Source: CAYHVK01 sp964360255 (GTDB lineage: Bacteria > Bdellovibrionota > Bdellovibrionia > Bdellovibrionales > UBA1609). Taken from it: a DNA stretch of 64,000 nucleotides. A program made the position numbers and the translations under genes. The stretch covers positions 62,001 to 126,000 of the forward strand of contig CAYHVK010000001.1 of the NCBI GenBank assembly GCA_964360255.1. Direction: 5' to 3'. Positions 15,894-24,647 of the stretch are shown here, in pieces (position 1 is the stretch's first letter; each line of letters starts with the position of its first letter). The notes under the pieces were generated by a model that saw only the letters and a list, made by a program, of their open reading frames with translations, ran no database searches and had not been told where the DNA came from.

Positions 15894-16674
15894 TCGCATC
15901 CCCCATGTGATCGAATTCATACTTTATGACGCTCACAAGAGCCAAGCAAGCCGTTTCGGCCCGCAATATCTGATGACCCATCGACACGGGAAAATGGTTA
16001 AATGACTGTAATAATTGAACTTCCTTCATACTGAAGCCGCCTTCAGAACCGCTTAAAGCCCATATGGCTTGAGGATTTTGCGCTTTGATCTCCGTCAAAG
16101 CTCCTTTTAGGGTTTTAGCGGCTTTACCGGCTTGGGCCATGGTTTCAGCACCCTCATAAGCAAATAAGCAAGGCGCCCCACCGGCGCTTTGGTGACCTTT
16201 AAGCCAATCCGCAAGTGGAATGAGCGGCTTCAGCTCCATCAAATCGCCGCGCTGAGATTGCTCTGTGGCGCCTCTCAGAATCTTTTGCAGGCGCTCGATT
16301 TTATTCTCACTCAGCTCAGCCGGCCTTTTAATAAAGCTGAATTCTGAGGTCAGCGGCTGAATGGACTTCACGCCCAATTCCACCGACTTTTCTAGAATCC
16401 ACTCAAAAGTATTGAGACGCGGAAGACTAATTGCCAAATGAACTTCTGGCTTTGGTAGCTCTGGGAGTTTTATTCTTTCAACGATTTGTGCGCTGGCGGA
16501 TTTCTTTTCGATTTTCTCGAGGCGACATTGATATAAATATCCATCTCCGCACATGACGCCGAACTCTTCGCCACTTTTCATGCGGAGCACACTCACCGCA
16601 TGATGAAAACTCTCATCAGACAACTGAACTTGCTGTGATTCAATTTGTGAAGGGTCGACGAAAATTCGGCGCAT
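15877..16674 (-). CDS. rsmE: 16S rRNA m3U1498 methyltransferase RsmE
   Basis: Methylates U1498 of 16S rRNA in the assembled 30S subunit, using a SPOUT trefoil-knot fold. The 265 residues include the N-terminal PUA-like part (MRRIFVDPSQIESQQ) and knot motifs WALSGSEGGFS and MGHQILRAETACLA near the C-terminus. It lies downstream of prmA on the same strand, a common pairing (prmA-rsmE), and overlaps the RDD gene. Confidence 0.92.
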   Translation of the reverse strand: MRRIFVDPSQIESQQVQLSDESFHHAVSVLRMKSGEEFGVMCGDGYLYQCRLEKIEKKSASAQIVERIKLPELPKPEVHLAISLPRLNTFEWILEKSVELGVKSIQPLTSEFSFIKRPAELSENKIERLQKILRGATEQSQRGDLMELKPLIPLADWLKGHQSAGGAPCLFAYEGAETMAQAGKAAKTLKGALTEIKAQNPQAIWALSGSEGGFSMKEVQLLQSFNHFPVSMGHQILRAETACLALVSVIKYEFDHMGDANGPTG

Positions 16675-16707
16675 ATAAAATAAATCTTTGCTGGTTAATT
16701 GACGGAG

Positions 16708-17652
16708 TTAATCTTTCTTTTGAAGTAAGTAGCCCACCCACTCACCTAAAACTTCACGCTTCACCAATGTGAAACCATCGAAGCTGAAGCGAGAGAGAAA
16801 TAATTCATCGCGCTCATCGAGAATGCCCGTGAGTAGCAAATAGCCTTTAGAAGCCACGGCGGCTTTAAGATCATTCTGAATCTCAGCGAGAATGCCATCT
16901 ATAATATTCGCGACCACCCAGTCATATTGCTTCGGAGCATCGGCTTGGCCAGCGACGATTTCATGCAATTGCGCTTCGAGAATTTCAATGGCCGAGCCAT
17001 TTTTCTGATTCATATTTTTATTGAGCGGAATATTTTCGCGAGCTGAGCGGCGAGCCTCAGGGTCAATTTCAACTCCCACAACTTTCGAGAAACCAAATTT
17101 CTCAGCTAAGAAGCAGAGAATTCCCGTACCCGTGCCCACATCGAGTAAACTCAAATCGTGATCGGCGCCAATCGTATCAGAAGTTAAAAAATTCTTGGCC
17201 ATCATCTGGGCGGCTAAACGAGTTGTCTCATGAGTTCCTGTGCCAAATGCCATACCCGGGTTGATACGAATTTCATGAACGGCTTCGGCTGGTTTTTCTA
17301 ACCATGCTGGCACCACCCATACTCCATGAGCGAGTTCAAATGGTGAGTAGAATTTCTTCCACTCTGCGAGCCAGTCTTTATGCGGCTCTTTAAACACTTC
17401 AAGGCGCGCTTCCGGAAACTGCTCTGACACTTCGGTTTTTAATTGGGCGGGCGGCTCATTGCTAAAATAAACGTGAAGGGTGACCTCGTCTTGATCGAGC
17501 AAAACAGCGTCGGCGCTTTCGTTACTTTGAAAGAACGGGAGATTTTCTGAGACGCCTTCGGCTCCATTTTCAAAGAAAAGAGCCGAGGCTATTTCAGCCT
17601 GTTCAGGAGAAAGACCAGTGACAACAACATTGAAATAGTGAGTGTTTTGCAT
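16708..17652 (-). CDS. prmA: Ribosomal protein L11 methyltransferase PrmA
   Basis: Trimethylates ribosomal protein L11. The 314 residues begin with the L11-recognition domain. The class I methyltransferase domain follows, with the PrmA signature NPGMAFGTGTHETTRL (about 148-163), the SAM loop LLDVGTGTGILC and the catalytic-loop motif VVANI. The next gene, 33 bases downstream, is rsmE, so both ribosome modification enzymes are probably co-transcribed. Confidence 0.93.
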   Translation of the reverse strand: MQNTHYFNVVVTGLSPEQAEIASALFFENGAEGVSENLPFFQSNESADAVLLDQDEVTLHVYFSNEPPAQLKTEVSEQFPEARLEVFKEPHKDWLAEWKKFYSPFELAHGVWVVPAWLEKPAEAVHEIRINPGMAFGTGTHETTRLAAQMMAKNFLTSDTIGADHDLSLLDVGTGTGILCFLAEKFGFSKVVGVEIDPEARRSARENIPLNKNMNQKNGSAIEILEAQLHEIVAGQADAPKQYDWVVANIIDGILAEIQNDLKAAVASKGYLLLTGILDERDELFLSRFSFDGFTLVKREVLGEWVGYLLQKKD

Positions 17653-17684
17653 AGGGCACGAAAGTACCCCAAAATGCGAATTTT

Positions 17685-18368
17685 TTAAAGAGTAGGACCT
17701 TGAGTTGGTAAACTTGTAGCAGGTAACTGTGAAGAAGATTCACGAGGAGGCATTTGTACTGTGGCTGCTACAGGTGCAGGTGTCGCTGCTTTTTCAGGAG
17801 CTGTCACCGCCGCTGGCGCCTCTATCGACGTCGTGTGAGTCGCCGCCTCAACTGGCTTCGGAGCCTCTTGAATTTCTACAACAGCCACAACCGAACGGCC
17901 GTCTCCGTATGAATCACCCATTGCTTTATCTGAGCCCTTGCCCATTTTAGCCGTCGACATATCAAGTCGGTCGCCCACCATAATGGCATCAAATTCTAAA
18001 CCCGGGAGAGCCTCGCGGCTCATAACTTCAACCATGCGAGCCACCGCAATATTCTCTTGCGTGTGAATCACACGGAGCTTGCCTACTGGAATCACTAAAT
18101 CGCCAGGAGACTTACCTTGAAATGGATCATAAAGAGTCTGGCGACGATTCACTGAAATAATCATCCCATTCTTCAAACCTGATTCAAGTCCCGCATTAAT
18201 ATAGAAATCTTTTGGCATCTCTTGATTATTCTCAAGTGAAACTGGGCGGCGAATATCGAAGACAGTGATCTCTTTGGCAAACGACTGAGCTGCCATCAAA
18301 TTAATGGCAATGAAAAGCTGAGCCATAATAGCGACTGATTTAAGAGTTTTTAATGGTCCGCACGGCAT
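17685..18368 (-). CDS. Exported protein with Pro/Ala-rich tail, unknown function
   Basis: 227 residues from ATG 18368, which has AAGGA 8 bases upstream; longer frames to 18458 lack a ribosome binding site and would mask the signal peptide. After the signal peptide (SVAIMAQLFIAINLMAAQSF) comes a domain of about 100 residues with INAGLESGLKNGMIISV and PVGKLRVIHTQENIAVARM. That pattern resembles the FlgT C-terminal-like fold found in flagellar and envelope proteins. The last 70 residues are Pro/Ala/Thr-rich and look unfolded. The FlgT likeness is tentative. Confidence 0.6.
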   Translation of the reverse strand: MPCGPLKTLKSVAIMAQLFIAINLMAAQSFAKEITVFDIRRPVSLENNQEMPKDFYINAGLESGLKNGMIISVNRRQTLYDPFQGKSPGDLVIPVGKLRVIHTQENIAVARMVEVMSREALPGLEFDAIMVGDRLDMSTAKMGKGSDKAMGDSYGDGRSVVAVVEIQEAPKPVEAATHTTSIEAPAAVTAPEKAATPAPVAATVQMPPRESSSQLPATSLPTQGPTL

Positions 18369-18554
18369 ATGAGAAATCCTTTTCAAGCGCATGAGTTCAC
18401 GCTTTATGTTCGCCGTCCTGGCTGACAATATATTGAAGTGCCACTCCGGGCTCTTCACTTACCTATTGATTCGGCAAATCTTGCCGGGACCTGAATGAAA
18501 ATGGCTCAAAACTAGACATTTTCGCTGGCTCACTCGGCGAAACCCGCCCCCGAC

Positions 18555-18582
18555 TAAAGTTACGTCTAGCGCTCACCGATTG
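18555..18582 (+). promoter_or_regulatory. Weak sigma-28-like promoter candidate
   Basis: TAAAGTTA (18555-18562), 12 bases, ACCGATTG (18575-18582). The -35 is a 7 of 8 match, but the -10 is imperfect and the spacer is one base longer than at the flagellin promoters. The next gene starts at 18618. TACGTCTAG (18561-18569), a 9-mer also seen before two other plus-strand genes, overlaps it. Confidence 0.3.
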
Positions 18583-18617
18583 GGCAATGTCAGACAAACG
18601 CTGAAGAGGGACTTACT

Positions 18618-19295
18618 ATGCTCAAATTGTTGATGATGACTGTGCTTTTATTGGCCCCGACCCATAGCTTTGCCGCTGATCTTATTGGTAGTGCTCCGGA
18701 TGTGAATGGAGTGGGCCAAACAGCTATTCTGCTCGAAGAAGTTCTTGAAAATGGCAGCACTCGACCACTTGGTAAGGGCGCTTGGGGCCCAGGTCTTTTC
18801 AGTGATACCGAAGGCTCGGCAGATCAAGCCGCTCTCGGCGCCTCACCAAAAATCAAAGTCACAATGAAAAATGCGGGCGTGGCGGTCGGAACATACACAT
18901 CTGAGCCAATGACTGTGGAAGATGCCGTTCGTATGGTCGATGATTCAGATACTTTGAATGATTACTTAAGAAAAGGTGGCAAGCTCTCGATCAATGCCAA
19001 TCCTTCCGCTATTGAACTCGCGCGCGCTGTACAAAAACTAGAGTCGTCTAAAGACCCGGAAGTTTTGAAACTTTACTACAGCAGCAAAATGGACAATCTC
19101 AAAAAGGATTTCGATCAATTGAAAGAAAAGTACAAAACTTGTCGTGAAGATCGCAAAATCGCCATTCGTGAACGTCGCGAAGGCAAACCACTTCCGAAAC
19201 GCGAAGTTGAAATTCGCGGCGGCCTTCACAACGGTACAGTTGTAAGAGATGCGGTGTTACCACCAGTGATTGGACCTAATAGTAGCGCTAAATAA
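18618..19295 (+). CDS. Secreted protein of unknown function
   Basis: 225 residues with signal peptide MLKLLMMTVLLLAPTHSFA. The middle is mixed. The C-terminal third is a charged helix (DPEVLKLYYSSKMDNLKKDF, then DQLKEKYKTCREDRKIAIRE) that could be a coiled coil. It starts with a good ribosome binding site (GAGGG). It faces fliW and lies beside the flagellar block, but nothing in the sequence ties it to the flagellum. No family recognised. Confidence 0.6.
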   Translation: MLKLLMMTVLLLAPTHSFAADLIGSAPDVNGVGQTAILLEEVLENGSTRPLGKGAWGPGLFSDTEGSADQAALGASPKIKVTMKNAGVAVGTYTSEPMTVEDAVRMVDDSDTLNDYLRKGGKLSINANPSAIELARAVQKLESSKDPEVLKLYYSSKMDNLKKDFDQLKEKYKTCREDRKIAIRERREGKPLPKREVEIRGGLHNGTVVRDAVLPPVIGPNSSAK

Positions 19296-19309
19296 TTTTT
19301 AAATTGAAA

Positions 19310-19843
19310 TTAAGCTTCGACTTCAGGAACGCGATCACTGCGCTTGATTGAAACGGCACCGATTTGCTGAGCGTCTGGCTTGAAACGAGTTTCTGGGTTC
19401 TGCACCACTCGTTGTTGAAGCCTTGAGAAAATCGGCTCGCGAATCGCTAAGTTATTATCTTGAAGCACACACTGACGAGCTAAACGCTTTTTGACGTTAA
19501 TCAAAAGCGGAGCTTTCATGTTCGCTGTCATTAATGTTGGATCATTTGGAATTGTGATGATGTTAAACATACGACCATCTTTTTGTTTATCAAGATGGAG
19601 AGCTTCAAGATCACCTTTTGGAATATCAATCGAAAGACCAAGAGAGAATAATTCTGTTTCAAGAATAGGAAATGCGATATCTGGATTCTCACAAGACTGA
19701 AGCCAGGCGAAAATTTCATCGTTTGGATCGTCTAAGACGATAAAGCGACGAAGCTGACCAAAGCCCAGCAGTCCTTCTGAAAATTCTAAAATGTCGTCCT
19801 GCGAAAGTTCAACTTCCCCAAAACGCGACGTCAGAACGCGCAT
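19310..19843 (-). CDS. fliW: Flagellar assembly factor FliW
   Basis: FliW binds flagellin and, when free, binds and blocks CsrA, so that flagellin mRNA is translated only while flagellin is being exported. The 177 residues show the family pattern MRVLTSRFGEVELSQDDIL, then FSEGLLGF, LLINVKKRLARQCVL and a C-terminal extension beyond the usual 130-150 residues. It lies directly downstream of csrA, the usual arrangement. GGAGG precedes the ATG by 4-5 bases. TTGACC-N17-TGTCAT upstream could be its own promoter. Confidence 0.93.
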   Translation of the reverse strand: MRVLTSRFGEVELSQDDILEFSEGLLGFGQLRRFIVLDDPNDEIFAWLQSCENPDIAFPILETELFSLGLSIDIPKGDLEALHLDKQKDGRMFNIITIPNDPTLMTANMKAPLLINVKKRLARQCVLQDNNLAIREPIFSRLQQRVVQNPETRFKPDAQQIGAVSIKRSDRVPEVEA

Positions 19844-19955
19844 TACCCCTCCAGATTCAACGGCGTTATCCCTACCTTCAATGACACTACTGGCGTGACA
19901 TCAGGTCAAATCTTTAAAATGATATTATGCATTAAAATGAGGTTTTAGGCCGCTT

Positions 19956-20195
19956 TTACGCTTTTTTGGGCGTTTTAAGCAAATTTGCAGCGGCGCGAGT
20001 CGAATCTGGGTTGGTTTGTGATGATTCTTCGTTCTGCGTTTTAATCGCATTGTAGACTTCTTCACGGTAGATGCGAGTCTCTTTAGGCGCCTCAATTCCA
20101 AGGCGGACTTGCTTACCTCTAATTTTTTCTACTCGGATCTTAATATTATCGTCGATCGTAATACTTTCTCCGAGCTTCCTAGTCAGCACTAGCAT
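19956..20195 (-). CDS. csrA: Carbon storage regulator CsrA (RsmA)
   Basis: RNA-binding dimer that blocks translation at GGA motifs. The 79 residues start MLVLTRKLGESITIDD and continue IRGKQVRLGIEAPKETRIYR, the canonical binding surface. A C-terminal tail of about 18 residues follows, as in the FliW-antagonised CsrA type. It lies between flgL and fliW. AAGGAG (20209-20204) is 8 bases before the ATG, and a CsrA-like site lies directly before it, suggesting autoregulation. Confidence 0.95.
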   Translation of the reverse strand: MLVLTRKLGESITIDDNIKIRVEKIRGKQVRLGIEAPKETRIYREEVYNAIKTQNEESSQTNPDSTRAAANLLKTPKKA

Positions 20196-20203
20196 GACGA
20201 GCT

Positions 20204-20221
20204 CTCCTTCAACATCCTGGT
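20204..20221 (-). promoter_or_regulatory. CsrA-like binding site next to the csrA ribosome binding site
   Basis: On the minus strand ACCAGGATGT (20221-20212) matches the core of the CsrA consensus RUACARGGAUGU, with ARGGAUGU exact. AAGGAG (20209-20204), which contains a second GGA, follows after 2 bases. Two GGA sites this close suit one CsrA dimer bridging both and hiding the ribosome binding site. Binding is inferred. Confidence 0.5.
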
Positions 20222-20341
20222 CAAAGTTCTATACAATTACCTTAACGGCTCTTTTTGAACGGAACATTAGGTATTACTTCGCCCAGTGGAAGTCAACAGC
20301 TGGATCTAGACTCGACGCTTTTTAAGATTATGAAACTCGGA

Positions 20342-21433
20342 TTACGAAATGAAGTCCATAAGACTTTTTTCAACTAATTTGCCAGATGTGGCGAGCGTCG
20401 CTTTGAGCGTATCTTCAGTTTTATTCATGTTACTGATCACTTCAAACGCATCAGCATCCTCGTTTTGCGAGATCGTCGTTTTCAGATCTACATTCGATGC
20501 ATGAAGCGAGTTTAAAGAATTATCAATCGACATGACTCGTGAACCCATTTGCGTTCTCGAGAGAACAACTTGATTGATTGCGCCATCGATACGATCGAGA
20601 GATTCTTGCACTCCAGCTTTGTCATTGGCCATAAGCGCTGTTTCAAGTTTTTTGAGAGTGTCGAAGACATTCGAGCCTGTAATTTCTCCATCAGGCTGAG
20701 CTTCTTGTTGGCGCTCTACATTCGGAGTGCGAACTGAAGCCGGCCCACGCGTCTCCATCTCTTGCTGATGAGCCACTTGCGGATCCTTTTCAGCTTCCAT
20801 CTCTTTTGCGAATTTCTGATCGAGGAATTCATTTACAGTTGTGGCTTGCTTTTGCGTCTTGAAACTACCGCCATCTTTAGTCAGACCCACTCCTTGAAAC
20901 ACAGCGTTTCCAGGAATGTTCATAGCTAAGAAAGCATCTTTATCCACGTGAATCTTTAATTCGCCGCTATCGCCCTGGTATTCACCCTCGAGACTGAATG
21001 GAGGCTTCGTAGTTTTATAACCACCGAAAATAAAACGTTCACCAAGCTTACGGTTGGCGATCTGCACGCTCTGATCATAAAGCTGTGACACTTCGGCCGC
21101 AACCACGCGACGAGTTTGCTCACTGGCTCCTGCATCACTGGCCTGAGCGATCGCTAATTCTTTGGCGCGAATTAATAATTCTGAAAGCTCCCCCAGAGAT
21201 TGCTCTGAGAAATCGAGAAACGAACGGGCATAATTCAAATTCTTAATATATTGATCAGCGCCACGTTGTTCAGTCTTAGAGAAAAGAACGCGGCTGGCGG
21301 CCACCGGGTCATCAGAAGGTTTGTTCACACGCTTCTGGGTCGCAGCTTGATTCTGCAACTCAGACATCTCGGAGCGGTTCCGAGCAATGTTGCCTTTAAT
21401 TTGATCGTAATTCATTTTATCCGCTATACGCAT
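20342..21433 (-). CDS. flgL: Flagellar hook-associated protein 3 (FlgL)
   Basis: Junction protein between hook and filament. The 363 residues have the flagellin-like N-terminus MRIADKMNYDQIKGNIARNR, RVNKPSDDPVAASRVLFSKT and LLIRAKELAIAQASDAGASE, and the C-terminal D0 helix. A central region of about 60 residues rich in Gln, Glu and Pro (around 200-260) may be an inserted exposed loop. It follows flgK by 9 bases in the same operon. Confidence 0.92.
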   Translation of the reverse strand: MRIADKMNYDQIKGNIARNRSEMSELQNQAATQKRVNKPSDDPVAASRVLFSKTEQRGADQYIKNLNYARSFLDFSEQSLGELSELLIRAKELAIAQASDAGASEQTRRVVAAEVSQLYDQSVQIANRKLGERFIFGGYKTTKPPFSLEGEYQGDSGELKIHVDKDAFLAMNIPGNAVFQGVGLTKDGGSFKTQKQATTVNEFLDQKFAKEMEAEKDPQVAHQQEMETRGPASVRTPNVERQQEAQPDGEITGSNVFDTLKKLETALMANDKAGVQESLDRIDGAINQVVLSRTQMGSRVMSIDNSLNSLHASNVDLKTTISQNEDADAFEVISNMNKTEDTLKATLATSGKLVEKSLMDFIS

Positions 21434-21442
21434 CTAACTACC

Positions 21443-22882
21443 TTACATCGGTTTCAAGTTTAAAACTGTATCTAACATTTCATCTGAGGTTCTGATCATT
21501 CGAGCTGAGGCCTCGAACATCTTTTGATACTCAATCATCTTTGCTGTTTCTTCATCTAGACTCACACCACTGATCGACTCACGAATGTTCTTGAGTTGAT
21601 CTAAACTGTCTTTTTGTGTTGTGAGTTCGTGATTCGCACGGTTCGCAGAAACACCCACTGTACCCACGATATTATTATAGAAATCATCAAACGTGCTTTC
21701 GCCACCCATTATGTTTTGGTACTGAAGAGATGAGATCACGTTGGCAATACGGTTATCACCCGGAGAGTTCGCTTGACCTGCCGCTGCGATTTTACCCGCA
21801 TCCTGATTGATCGCTTCACTCACTGAAATTCTCTCTGCAGCGCCTTTAGTATCTAAAATAGGTTCGAAGAAAGCGTTACCTTGCTGACTGTAACGATCGA
21901 AACCTTGGCTGTGGGCCGCATTCACTTCTTTAGCGAAATTGCCTGCAAGAGTATCGACCTGGCCTAAAAGTTCATTAATAAAATTATCGCGCACCTCAAG
22001 AACACCGCCGAGTTTACCACCGGTAATTTGGCGTGTGAGGTTCACCGGAGTGCCATGCTCAGTAGCGCGGTAGTAAATATCTGTATTACCCTCGCGTTTT
22101 TTGATGATGCCATCTTCACGCTCACCTGTAGCACTTGTTGTCAGCTCACGGTATGAAGTGCCCGTGACGAGAATGGCATTACTACCACCAGTGATAGAGA
22201 ACTGTCCGTCTTTGCTTTCACCGTAGCGAATATTCATTTTCTGACTGAGATCTTTAACGAGAACATCACGGCGATCGCGTTCGTCATTAGCTTCGGCTAA
22301 GCCATTCACTTCGGCCGAACGAATACGTCCGTTAAGATTAGCGATCTCTTTAATGTTTGAATTGATCTCAGCCACTTGCACTGAAATCTGATAATCTGCT
22401 TCATCTTGAATTTTCTTAAGCATATTATTCGTCTTCTTGAAATCAGCTGTTAGGTTCTGCGCCGACTCTTTAACCAAGTTACGAATAGCCAAGCTTTCTG
22501 GATTATTTGAAAGTTCTCTGAAGGCGTTAAAGAAATCGCCCATAGTTTTATTCACGCCTTTATTGAGCTGCTCGTTAAAGACCTGCTCAACACGCATTAA
22601 AGTTTCAGCTTTACCTTCTTTTTTACCAAAGAGGCTGCCTTCTTTTTCAATTTGTTTTTCCATGAAAGCGTTGTTCACACGAGAAACGCCGTCGGTCTTT
22701 GCACCCTGGCCCATACGGAGTTTGCCAAAACCTATAGCGTCGTTCGCCTTCATATCAACGCGTTGACGAGAGTATCCCTCAGTCGACTTATTCGCGATGT
22801 TATGGCTGACAGTCTGTAGGGCAGTCTGCGAATTCATCATCGACTGCTTGCCCATGTTCATCATGGACGAAATTTTAGACAT
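21443..22882 (-). CDS. flgK: Flagellar hook-associated protein 1 (FlgK)
   Basis: First junction protein on the hook. The 479 residues open with MSKISSMMNMGKQSMMNSQT, then ALQTVSHNIANKSTEGYSRQ, the rod/hook/FlgK D0 motif. The C-terminus SGVSLDEETAKMIEYQKMFE, then ASARMIRTSDEMLDTVLNL, is also diagnostic. It lies between flgN, its export chaperone, and flgL. At 479 residues it is shorter than enterobacterial FlgK (about 550), mostly in the outer domain. Confidence 0.95.
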   Translation of the reverse strand: MSKISSMMNMGKQSMMNSQTALQTVSHNIANKSTEGYSRQRVDMKANDAIGFGKLRMGQGAKTDGVSRVNNAFMEKQIEKEGSLFGKKEGKAETLMRVEQVFNEQLNKGVNKTMGDFFNAFRELSNNPESLAIRNLVKESAQNLTADFKKTNNMLKKIQDEADYQISVQVAEINSNIKEIANLNGRIRSAEVNGLAEANDERDRRDVLVKDLSQKMNIRYGESKDGQFSITGGSNAILVTGTSYRELTTSATGEREDGIIKKREGNTDIYYRATEHGTPVNLTRQITGGKLGGVLEVRDNFINELLGQVDTLAGNFAKEVNAAHSQGFDRYSQQGNAFFEPILDTKGAAERISVSEAINQDAGKIAAAGQANSPGDNRIANVISSLQYQNIMGGESTFDDFYNNIVGTVGVSANRANHELTTQKDSLDQLKNIRESISGVSLDEETAKMIEYQKMFEASARMIRTSDEMLDTVLNLKPM

Positions 22883-22953
22883 CCGTGTCTCTCGCTTGAA
22901 AAGTTTTAGAAGCGAATCATTCGCATCTAGTAAGCCTTACGGCTCTACACTTT

Positions 22954-23469
22954 CTATACTTCTTTACGCACTAACTGCCCAGACTCCGCCGGGTCATTTT
23001 TAACTGTTCCAGATTTCTTATACGTTTTAGTTCCACTAATATTGTCGCGCAAGTTATCCATCGCACCAGTGATTGTATTGAGCGCTGAAGAAACAAGTCC
23101 TTCATTGTACTGGTTGTGTTCACGTACGCGTCTCATCAAAAGATCTAGAACCGAGTGAAGCTTACGAAATCTCTCGCCCACTTCGCCACCGAAGTGACGT
23201 GAGAAGTCTAATAGACGAGTTGTTTCAGGATCTAAATATTCTGATTCGGCTAATTGAAACGCAATCTTACGACGAACCTCTTCGCTTTCGCGAGCCTTCA
23301 TAAGTGCGGCTTCTTTTGTTTTATTATTTTGCGCGAGCTCATCAAGCTGTGAAGCGATGAGAATGTCTTTCTCTTTGCGCACAACAGTGAGTAAAAGGCG
23401 ATAGATCTTTACCAGCCCTTCGAGCGATTGTTCTAAATTTTTTACTAGTTCTGCGCTCTCGGGTTTCAT
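22954..23469 (-). CDS. flgN: Flagellar export chaperone FlgN
   Basis: Predicted to bind FlgK and FlgL and deliver them to the export gate. The 171 residues are almost wholly helical and charged (EQSLEGLVKIYRLLLTVVRK at the start), with the FlgN-type long helical hairpin. The last 30 residues are basic and flexible. Sequence alone is weakly specific, but the position flgM-flgN-flgK-flgL is decisive. Confidence 0.82.
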   Translation of the reverse strand: MKPESAELVKNLEQSLEGLVKIYRLLLTVVRKEKDILIASQLDELAQNNKTKEAALMKARESEEVRRKIAFQLAESEYLDPETTRLLDFSRHFGGEVGERFRKLHSVLDLLMRRVREHNQYNEGLVSSALNTITGAMDNLRDNISGTKTYKKSGTVKNDPAESGQLVRKEV

Positions 23470-23495
23470 CCTAAAACCTTTTCATTCGACAATGT

Positions 23496-23810
23496 TTAAT
23501 CAACCATTAACAGATGCTCATCAACGAGCTTATCTGCAACAGCAGCTGAATCTACTTTGTATGTACCGGCATCAACCATCGCTTGAATACGCGCAATCTT
23601 TGCGTCGTCAGCAGCATCTGCTTTTGTGGCGATAGCTTTGGCTTTCGCCATCATTTGAGCGCGATCAGACATATTCACTTTTGAAGATTCTCCCGTTAGC
23701 TCTGCAGCCGCCGGCGAATTTTTTGATTTATTTTTTACGTCAGAAACATCACGGCCACGGGCTCCATTAATTTGTGCAGCGGCGGGATTGTTTTTATTAT
23801 CAATTTTCAT
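23496..23810 (-). CDS. flgM: Anti-sigma-28 factor FlgM
   Basis: Binds and holds FliA until the hook is complete and FlgM itself is exported. The 104 residues have a disordered Asn/Ala/Lys-rich N-terminus and the conserved C-terminal sigma-binding part: IATKADAADDAKIARIQAMV, then DAGTYKVDSAAVADKLVDEH. It precedes flgN and flgK. The sigma-28 promoters of both flagellins are the expected targets of the released sigma factor. GGAGG lies before the ATG. Confidence 0.92.
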   Translation of the reverse strand: MKIDNKNNPAAAQINGARGRDVSDVKNKSKNSPAAAELTGESSKVNMSDRAQMMAKAKAIATKADAADDAKIARIQAMVDAGTYKVDSAAVADKLVDEHLLMVD

Positions 23811-23855
23811 CTGACCTCCGGAGACTTAAGCTCCATCTTTAAATCGTATCATACT

Positions 23856-23878
23856 GAGACATTCTGGCACAATGTCTC
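23856..23878 (-). terminator. Hairpin between the flgJ-like gene and flgM
   Basis: Eight-base perfect arms GAGACATT (23856-23863) and AATGTCTC (23871-23878) enclose seven bases. The arm overlaps the stop codon of the flgJ-like gene. No T-run follows on the minus strand, so it may stabilise the 3' end or attenuate rather than stop transcription, setting flgM apart from the rod operon. Confidence 0.5.
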
Positions 23879-24555
23879 TAGACTCTTTCGCTGCCTTCGT
23901 TTTCAATTTTCCAAGTCAAACCAGTAGCTTCGGCCGCCATTAAACCCAGGCTTTCGCCTGCTTTTAAGCTGTCGCCACGGCTCAAATCATTGGCAGCTCC
24001 AATAAAACTGATCGTGGAGTTCAAACCATTTTCATGAGCTAGACGAATGAGCTGGCGATCATCTTGGCGTATCATTTGTGTGACCTTACCATCCCAAGGT
24101 GTTGTGACATCGCGGCCTTCACCTGGACCAACGTCGAAGAGGTATGACAAATCTTGTCCGCCCTCTTTGGCTCCTGCTTTTATGATTGGGATTCCCATTG
24201 GCTTTGTTTCATCAACTTTTAATTTAATATTCCCTTTATTTACTGGGAGCGGACCGTGAGGTGCTTGAATAATATTTTTATCAGGATAAAAACGCTCTTT
24301 GAGCTGTCCGTAAATAATATCAGAGAGACCTATTCCGCCTCTTTCGCTCCACTTATCAACGTACTGTTGATCGAGCTGATTCTGATAAATGTTTTCTGCC
24401 ATGGAGGGTTGGTTGGTATGTGTCACTGTCGACTTCATAGCCTTAACCATTTCGTTCAAAAAATGCTTTTCATACATATCTGCAGCGCCACGGATTTGCT
24501 TATCCATATCCTGCGGAATTTGTGGATGTACTGATTTATAATTATTAATTTTCAA
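23878..24555 (-). CDS. flgJ: FlgJ-like rod-binding domain fused to a degenerate M23-like domain
   Basis: The N-terminal part (DKQIRGAADMYEKHFLNEM, then MAENIYQNQLDQQYVDKWSE, RGGIGLSDIIYGQL) is the FlgJ rod-binding domain that caps or scaffolds rod assembly. The C-terminal 110 residues do not show the muramidase domain of enterobacterial FlgJ. They follow the beta-strand pattern of M23/LytM peptidases (TTPWDGKVTQMI, GDSLKAGESLGLM), but the catalytic His/Asp positions seem absent. TTG 24555, preceded by GAGGA, is my preferred start; an ATG at 24618 lacks a ribosome binding site. It sits between flgI and flgM. Confidence 0.75.
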   Translation of the reverse strand: MKINNYKSVHPQIPQDMDKQIRGAADMYEKHFLNEMVKAMKSTVTHTNQPSMAENIYQNQLDQQYVDKWSERGGIGLSDIIYGQLKERFYPDKNIIQAPHGPLPVNKGNIKLKVDETKPMGIPIIKAGAKEGGQDLSYLFDVGPGEGRDVTTPWDGKVTQMIRQDDRQLIRLAHENGLNSTISFIGAANDLSRGDSLKAGESLGLMAAEATGLTWKIENEGSERV

Positions 24556-24647
24556 GCAATCCTCACTTTGTGGGCTTGAAATAAAAAAGGGATGATGAGC
24601 CAATGAACCCGCGTGCATCCTGCACTATTTCCAGCAATATCTGTACG

